NCBI RefSeq assembly: GCF_009689585.1
Contig: NZ_AP018694.1
Location: forward strand, 5,447,501-5,511,500
Direction: 5' to 3'
DNA length: 64,000 nt
Source: Aquipluma nitroreducens
GTDB lineage: Bacteria; Bacteroidota; Bacteroidia; Bacteroidales; Prolixibacteraceae
Positions 58,607 through 64,000 of this stretch are shown here, one piece after another (positions within the stretch are counted from its first letter, which is position 1; each line of letters starts with the position of its first letter). The position numbers were made by a program, and so were the translations under genes. The notes under the pieces are model-generated. The model saw only the letters and a program-made list of their open reading frames with translations. It searched no databases and was not told where the DNA came from.

Positions 58607-61600
58607 TTAAATGTAATTTCCTTCATTGTCACTAATTACAAAATCTGATTCCAACGTTAGGTCACCTACTCCGGAAGGATTGGGTTTTGCTGACTTTTCT
58701 TCGGATACGATTTCAATCTGATGCTCTGGTGCTGACGTTAAAATGGCATAGGCCGAAATAGTTCTGAGATCTTCTATGTCGGTTATTCTTGCGGTATCTA
58801 TTATTTTATAGTTTTTCTGCACATCAACCAGCTGTAATACAGAAAATTCAGTCACAAAATCGACGTAGGGCCTGCTTTCGATAAAATTCAGGATTTCAGT
58901 TTTCGAGATGGCTTCATCAAATCCCTTTTCAACATCAATGTGTTCAATATCCGGAGATAAATAACTGACTAATTCGCTGTTGAGCATATTTCGCAAGTAT
59001 CCGCCTCTTTGGATATCGTTGAATTTAACCTTGCATCTTACCTTTAACTCTTCATAAACCGGATTTGAGACTTCAACTTTTACGAACGGCGAAACAAATT
59101 GAGAAACGTATTCTTTCACTTCAAGAAGTGTATTGATATCAACATTCAAACTGCGTTTTCTGGTACCATTCACCAGGCTATTTTTTGGAATCAGAACGAT
59201 CTGTACACTACTGCCTTTTACCAGTTCATTTGGTCGGTTACTTTTACCATATACCCTTATTTTTTCAATCTGTTTAAACCTGTCGAGAACAAGCCTTTCA
59301 ATATCCCAATTGCTCGACCCCAGGTTTTTGTGCCTGAGTTGATCACTGATCTCATGATAAAATGAATCTTTATTTTCGTCAGATTCTTTTATTTCCAACG
59401 CAAATGGTCCGTTGATTTGATCGATGCCTTTTTTACTTTCAAAATAGATCTTCTTTATTTTAATCTCTCCGGGACGATCAGGAATATCATTGGAAACTGC
59501 ATCGGTTGAAATTAATGCAACTGCTTGTGTAAAAACATTTTTTATTTTCGAATTCAGATCTTGTATTCCATCGTAGGTCGCTCTTATCCAGAATTTTCCC
59601 AAAGGCAAGCGGGTATTGTCGTACTGAATGGTTTTGGGCATTCTGATTTTTACCACTCCCGATCGGATGAGTCCGTTTGTTGTGTCTTCGAGTAGTAAAT
59701 CACCAATCGGTTCCCATTCATTGTTCGCCATATACTGCCACTCAATAGTTGGAGTATTTATCACCGTATGAATGTACACCGCTGGTACCAATTCGAATCC
59801 AATGCTCACGATGTCCGTTGATCTTACCTGAGTTAATCCGATGTATAAATTCCCTTTTTGATCGAGTTGCGGAAAAAGAAAACTTCGCGATTTTTTTGGT
59901 CCGGGGAAAACCTGAACATGTCCGAAGGGATAAATGTGAATCAATTTAACATCACAGTCTTCAATATCCTGTTTCCTTAGCATGACTTCTCTCGCAGCTG
60001 TGGTATAATTTACTTTGAGATGCTCTATAATGGGAGTGTATGGTTGTTTGGGCAGCGCAACATCTCTTTTCCTGAATTTACTGCTTTTGATGGCAGCATC
60101 GGCATAAATTTCGGCAAACAGCTGGTGACCAAATGCCATTTCAGGACTGGTCAGAACAATAAATAAAGAACCGGAATTCTCGTCAATTGTGGCGTCATGG
60201 GTAATTTTATTATTGAAGCTAATGTCCTGAGGATTAATAATAATCTCCTTTTCGTTCGAGAGGTAATCTTTGTTGGTGTCGAACAGTTCGATTTCCCGGT
60301 GTGCCTGCGCGCCAGTGGTATTTATATTGTTTCGGACTGACGTTATTACAGCTTTAAATGAAGGATTGTCAATCTCACCGGGGTATTCGCGATAGTATTC
60401 AGCAAAACCATATTGGAGTTGTGGCAAGCCTATCCAGCAAATGTGTAATTCAAGTTTAGTCAGGCTTCTTTGCAGTATGAGTGGATTCTGAATTCGTAAA
60501 TAGCTTCCTACAATGGGTGTGGGGCCAAACGGAGTAAATGGAATGGTATTGTCGAGATTTCCGATTGAGTTAGAAAAAATCAGGTTTGTTACATCCGAAA
60601 CGGTTGCCTCGATTTTGATGTTTTCAAGCTCGATGGTTTTCAGAAACTTATAGGCATGATACTGAGCCTCGTTGTTAAAAAGTATTTTGACACAAGGCCA
60701 TTCCGACACGAATCCTCCTTCATGAATCTTTGGATCGAACGAAATCATTTTGTCATTTTGTTCGTTTAACTCAAAATCGAAGGTTAGTGTTGAGTCGGTG
60801 TGATTGATTTTGGTTTTGCAAAAATCAACTACTGTCCATCCGTTTTTGTCGGTAATAAAAATCTGAAAGGCTTCGGAAAAAAAGTTCGAGACAATTCGAT
60901 GTTTCAGACTTCCTTTGTTTGCCAATAGATGTTCTCTTTGCTTATCTGTTGAAGCTTCTTTGATTTCCTGATCTACAAGTCCGTCAAACATTTTTTCAGC
61001 AGTCTTGTACGAATTTGAACCGATCTTGAAAATTAAACTGATTTTCTGGTTCCCATTTTCAAGAATCAAAGTAGGTGTGGTTACTACGATTCCTAGATTA
61101 CAAAATGTTAAGTTACGGTCGGACGACATGAGATGGGTTCGTTCTTCACCAAGCGTTGCCGGAAACTCAGATAATTCTTTTTTATCGATATTTTCCCAGT
61201 TCTTTTTTGCTTTTAAAATATCTTCTTCGTAAAGGATGTTAATCGAAAAATCGTCATCTTCAAACCTGTTGTTGAACGGCAAATAATCACTTCGGTAGAT
61301 CGTTCGGAGTTCAGAAATTTCAGCCCTGTTAATGACAGTTGTCGACGTGGATTCAAAGACATATTGCCGTTTGTCTTCAAAAATAAAATTTACTTTATCG
61401 CCTTCATTAATTAATAATTCATCGGTTCCCGGTTGCAACTGAAGTGCAATAAGCGCAGTATGCGGCTCTTGCTTTTTTCTCGTTTTCTGAAGCAAGTCGA
61501 GATAATAAAAATCGAGGTGTTTTTGGGTTAGTAAATTGATGTCGTGCTGAACGTTTTTGTACAGATTTAAATAAGCAAAGAATAAACCATTGTGCGGAAG

Positions 61601-62146
61601 GTGATTTGAATTAGCAATTTCTTTTTCGAACCTTCTGGCGGCTTTTTCTTTGATAAAAACCATATTTCCATAAGCATTTTCATAGGCTTCATAAGTTGAT
61701 TGAAATTCCGGATATTCATAGTTGTTGGCATTGACAGATTCGATCAGCGTGTCAATCTCTTGAATTAAAGTTCCCCGATCGTTTGCTCGTTTTAAGAGTT
61801 CCGACCATTCAAATATTTTACTATAAATGGATTGAATTTCTTTGCTTATAAGTTCCGGATCATTTAATTCGCTTTCATTACCTGATTTCTTGCCTGAACT
61901 TATATTAAATTTATCAAGTTTAACATTGGCAATCATGGCATAAACGAATGCCGGATCATTCAATAAAAATGATTTCCAGTTTTCAATGGGTTGTTTGTCT
62001 GCATTGTGAAAAATAAGGGTCTCGGAAAATTTCAAAGTAAATTGCACCATATCCAACATCGTTCTCTCGTCGATAGCGATATAAGCCGCATCAAGTGCTT
62101 TATTTTTCCTTAACTCCTGACTAGTTCCTTTATTCATTCCGGTCAA
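58607..62146 (-). CDS. Baseplate J-like protein of the injection system (Afp11-like)
   Basis: 1179 residues. The N-terminal half is helical. The middle has long beta-rich sections (LQPGTDELLINEGDKVNFIF and IYRSDYLPFNNRF). The C-terminal part carries baseplate J/gp47-type features: SLNVDINTLLEVKEYVSQFVSPFVKVEVSNPVYEELKVRCKVKF, RGGYLRNMLNSELVSYLSPD, ISKTEILNFIESRPYVDFV. It forms a wedge of the baseplate. It follows the gp25-like gene by 18 bases. Confidence 0.8.
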   Translation of the reverse strand: MTGMNKGTSQELRKNKALDAAYIAIDERTMLDMVQFTLKFSETLIFHNADKQPIENWKSFLLNDPAFVYAMIANVKLDKFNISSGKKSGNESELNDPELISKEIQSIYSKIFEWSELLKRANDRGTLIQEIDTLIESVNANNYEYPEFQSTYEAYENAYGNMVFIKEKAARRFEKEIANSNHLPHNGLFFAYLNLYKNVQHDINLLTQKHLDFYYLDLLQKTRKKQEPHTALIALQLQPGTDELLINEGDKVNFIFEDKRQYVFESTSTTVINRAEISELRTIYRSDYLPFNNRFEDDDFSINILYEEDILKAKKNWENIDKKELSEFPATLGEERTHLMSSDRNLTFCNLGIVVTTPTLILENGNQKISLIFKIGSNSYKTAEKMFDGLVDQEIKEASTDKQREHLLANKGSLKHRIVSNFFSEAFQIFITDKNGWTVVDFCKTKINHTDSTLTFDFELNEQNDKMISFDPKIHEGGFVSEWPCVKILFNNEAQYHAYKFLKTIELENIKIEATVSDVTNLIFSNSIGNLDNTIPFTPFGPTPIVGSYLRIQNPLILQRSLTKLELHICWIGLPQLQYGFAEYYREYPGEIDNPSFKAVITSVRNNINTTGAQAHREIELFDTNKDYLSNEKEIIINPQDISFNNKITHDATIDENSGSLFIVLTSPEMAFGHQLFAEIYADAAIKSSKFRKRDVALPKQPYTPIIEHLKVNYTTAAREVMLRKQDIEDCDVKLIHIYPFGHVQVFPGPKKSRSFLFPQLDQKGNLYIGLTQVRSTDIVSIGFELVPAVYIHTVINTPTIEWQYMANNEWEPIGDLLLEDTTNGLIRSGVVKIRMPKTIQYDNTRLPLGKFWIRATYDGIQDLNSKIKNVFTQAVALISTDAVSNDIPDRPGEIKIKKIYFESKKGIDQINGPFALEIKESDENKDSFYHEISDQLRHKNLGSSNWDIERLVLDRFKQIEKIRVYGKSNRPNELVKGSSVQIVLIPKNSLVNGTRKRSLNVDINTLLEVKEYVSQFVSPFVKVEVSNPVYEELKVRCKVKFNDIQRGGYLRNMLNSELVSYLSPDIEHIDVEKGFDEAISKTEILNFIESRPYVDFVTEFSVLQLVDVQKNYKIIDTARITDIEDLRTISAYAILTSAPEHQIEIVSEEKSAKPNPSGVGDLTLESDFVISDNEGNYI

Positions 62147-62164
62147 TTAAAAAAGTTCAGCCTT

Positions 62165-62608
62165 TTATAAATTTGTTCCCTCGTTGACATAAAAGGGGTA
62201 AACCATGTTACTCCTCGTATTCGTAGTGATTATTTTATAATAAATATGAATAAATATCTTGCCATCTATCTGGTTGTCAGCTGATAAATCAACATTAATC
62301 TGGTTGCTATTACGAATCTCAATTTTTTCGAGCTTTATTCTGGGTTCGTTATACAGCAAGGCATCATAAATCGCGTCTTTCAGCATACTCATGTGGGTCG
62401 GATCATTCGATTCGAAAACGTACTTCCGGATACCACAACCGAATGTCGTAAACATGATGCGTTCTCCGGGTATGGTCTCAATGATTATTCGGATGCTTTG
62501 CCGTATATCTTCTTCGGCAGCAACTGTTTCAACAGTTCCCAGTTCGAAATTGAAAGCGGGAGGAAATGCCCAACCTCTGCCTAAAAAGGAATCATCTTTT
62601 TCGTTCAT
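62165..62608 (-). CDS. gp25-like baseplate wedge protein
   Basis: 147 residues, a clear GPW/gp25 family member: FLGRGWAFPPAFNFELGTVETVAAEEDIRQSIRIIIETIPGERIMFTTFGCGI, then DPTHMSMLKDAIYDALLYNEPRI. It connects the wedges to the sheath and triggers contraction in phages and related machines. The 4-base gap to the PAAR gene and 18-base gap to the next gene show tight operon structure. Confidence 0.9.
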   Translation of the reverse strand: MNEKDDSFLGRGWAFPPAFNFELGTVETVAAEEDIRQSIRIIIETIPGERIMFTTFGCGIRKYVFESNDPTHMSMLKDAIYDALLYNEPRIKLEKIEIRNSNQINVDLSADNQIDGKIFIHIYYKIITTNTRSNMVYPFYVNEGTNL

Positions 62609-62612
62609 CGCT

Positions 62613-62912
62613 TTAACCTCCTATAATTACGGTTGGACATCCCAATATGATGCTACCTCCATGAGCTGTACTGTCGCCCATTCGGGCAGCCGGTTTACCG
62701 GCAATCAATACAGTGGCCGATCCTTTAACGATTGAATCAGGTGGCCCCACACAAACAAGGTTATCGCCAACAACTGCTGCCGGAAGACTACCAATCAAAA
62801 CGGTGGGAGCTCCGGGGCCTATTATTGGTCCGCCTACATGTGGAATAGGTGGTAGTCCGGGCGTTTGCATCGGACAAGTGTGCATATCGGTTAATCTGGC
62901 TGCGAATCCCAT
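62613..62912 (-). CDS. PAAR-repeat spike tip protein
   Basis: 99 residues. PAAR-type glycine/proline-rich repeats are clear: RLTDMHTCPMQTPGLPPIPH, GAPTVLIGSLPAAVVGD, SATVLIAGKPAARMGDSTAHGG and CPTVIIGG. It forms the sharp tip that caps the VgrG-like spike. No extra C-terminal domain is present, so this tip has no fused toxin. Confidence 0.9.
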   Translation of the reverse strand: MGFAARLTDMHTCPMQTPGLPPIPHVGGPIIGPGAPTVLIGSLPAAVVGDNLVCVGPPDSIVKGSATVLIAGKPAARMGDSTAHGGSIILGCPTVIIGG

Positions 62913-62923
62913 AGTTTATCTGT

Positions 62924-64000
62924 TTAATTAATCATTACTATACCACCTTTAATGGTTGTTTGTCCTGAAGCCGAAACCTCAGCTGTTGCATTTCCCTTAG
63001 CCGTAAAACCTGTTTTGGCGCTTAGCTGAACATTTAATCCATCAGCTTTTACATCTGAATTAGCTGACAAATAAAGGCCTCCTGTTGCCGAAATAGTGAT
63101 GTCGCCTTTTGCAGTTAGCTTAATGTCTTTGGGACTATCCATGGTTATTCCCGAATCGTCCATGATAACTGAGTTGCCTGAAATGTCTTTGATGTTTATT
63201 TTTTTATCCTTGTCGTCCAGAGTGAACGAATTCCCTCCCGGAGTTTCGATATTCAGGATTTTATCCTCGTCATCAAACCTGATTTTTATTCCCGACTTTG
63301 AAAAAATGGATTTAAACTGATTTTTGTTGTCTGGTATTTCCTTCGGTGTGTTTTTGGAACTGTACAACGAGCCGGTTATAATGGCAAACCGTGGGTCGTT
63401 ATTGATGAAATTCAGCAATACTTCATCGCCCACTTCAGGAAAGAAAAAAAAGCCGGCATTGGATGATGCATAAGGGAAAGCCAATCTGGCCCAAATACCG
63501 TCATCCTGTCCTGTTCCGGCAAAAGCAGGTAGTTTTACCAGTACGCGATATTCTCCGTCCGGATCTTCTTCAATTTTTTTTACGGTAGCTATTTGCGTTC
63601 CGCCTGAGGCTGGGATAATGCCAGATGCCCTTATTTCTTCAATATCAGGCAAAGCAGCATGCAACTGTACTGATTTTCCGACGGAAAGTGTTGTGAGCCA
63701 ATTGCCATCCTGTAAGGAATGACTCACTTTTGTGATGAATGCGTTACCATTATATCTTGCGCTAAAACCTGAAATTTCAACCACATCTCCGGCAAGTAGG
63801 TCTGCTACTCCCTGAATGGTAACTCTTCCCTGTATTTTACTAAGTTCGGCTTTAGTTGAAAGAGTTTCGCCCCATGTTTTTAATTCGCTTTCGGAGATTG
63901 AAGCTGACGAATAAAAACTGGAATTTCCATTATCAACAGCTTCGGATAATTTTTGAGCTGTGAGGTTTCCAAGCGACAGATTATTGGTTTGGCTCACATC
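62924..64000 (-). CDS. VgrG/gp5-like spike protein, N-terminus cut by window edge
   Basis: The frame is open to the right edge; the in-frame GTG at 63997 has an Asp codon before it, so the protein probably continues beyond the window. Visible: the end of a gp27-like part (GRVTIQGVADLLAGDVVEISGF, AFITKVSHSLQDGNWLTTLSVG), an OB-fold gp5-like domain (YRVLVKLPAFAGTGQDDGIWARLAFP, FFFPEVGDEVLLNFINNDPR) and a C-terminal beta-helix (LTAKGDITISATGGLYLSANS, ATAEVSASGQTTIKGGIVMIN). It forms the spike below the PAAR tip and is the first gene in view of the operon. Confidence 0.85.
   Translation of the reverse strand, partial: DVSQTNNLSLGNLTAQKLSEAVDNGNSSFYSSASISESELKTWGETLSTKAELSKIQGRVTIQGVADLLAGDVVEISGFSARYNGNAFITKVSHSLQDGNWLTTLSVGKSVQLHAALPDIEEIRASGIIPASGGTQIATVKKIEEDPDGEYRVLVKLPAFAGTGQDDGIWARLAFPYASSNAGFFFFPEVGDEVLLNFINNDPRFAIITGSLYSSKNTPKEIPDNKNQFKSIFSKSGIKIRFDDEDKILNIETPGGNSFTLDDKDKKINIKDISGNSVIMDDSGITMDSPKDIKLTAKGDITISATGGLYLSANSDVKADGLNVQLSAKTGFTAKGNATAEVSASGQTTIKGGIVMIN

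Overview
The window comes from a chromosome of a Bacteroidota bacterium, probably of the Marinilabiliales/Prolixibacteraceae kind (inference only). The reasons are AT-rich DNA with Bacteroidota-type promoters (TTTG, about 20 bases, TAnnTTTG), no clear Shine-Dalgarno sites, a BatA-type protein, an AsmA-like protein, a TPR-fused sensor kinase, outer-membrane beta-barrel and lipoprotein genes, and an extracellular contractile injection system of the type common in this phylum.

Region 1 (1-8.5 kb) is ordinary chromosome: a truncated AsmA-like membrane protein, ornithine aminotransferase (rocD), a TPR sensor histidine kinase, a BatA/vWA membrane protein and a DUF1398 protein.

Region 2 (8.5-38.9 kb) is the main discovery. 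It is an integron-like array of 21 cassettes read on the minus strand from a tyrosine recombinase gene at its right end (37144-38880). Each cassette carries at its 3' (left) end a 121-124 bp attC-like site. The site is bounded by AAC/GTT boxes and holds an inner AGCTAC/GTAGCT stem and a variable middle. Three things in the sequence support this reading. (a) In every cassette the first 6-12 bases are complementary to its last 6-12 bases, although these bases differ from cassette to cassette; this is the covariation expected of integron R''/R' boxes. (b) Duplicated cassettes (4=18, 6=9=20, 11=15, 14=21) share their left-hand site and never their right-hand neighbour, so the moving unit is gene plus left site. 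(c) Identity between copies ends at the CAAC box. The recombinase lacks the extra segment typical of IntI and has an unusual N-terminal extension of about 290 residues with three repeat-like segments. Recognisable cargo is mainly defence: Abi-alpha, a 7.5 kb cassette with a type I R-M system and an Abi_C/HEPN gene, an HSDR_N nuclease-like protein, HNH and DCL proteins, HrgA-like protein and a HigBA toxin-antitoxin pair in two copies. There are also lipoproteins, small membrane proteins, ORF-less cassettes, and several cassettes with a small plus-strand gene overlapping the 3' end of a minus-strand gene.

Region 3 (39-44.2 kb) is housekeeping: a small secreted protein, Tex, a PspC protein with a small partner, and an AGCS amino-acid:cation symporter.

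Region 4 (44.4-64 kb) starts with an intact IS1634-type element with a 29-bp target duplication. It continues into a minus-strand contractile injection system locus read from the right edge: VgrG/gp5-like spike (cut by the window), PAAR tip, gp25-like wedge, baseplate J-like protein, fibre-like protein, second large baseplate protein, tape-measure protein, a GH18-like membrane protein and two probable cargo proteins (DUF4157 and an ADP-ribosyltransferase-like candidate).
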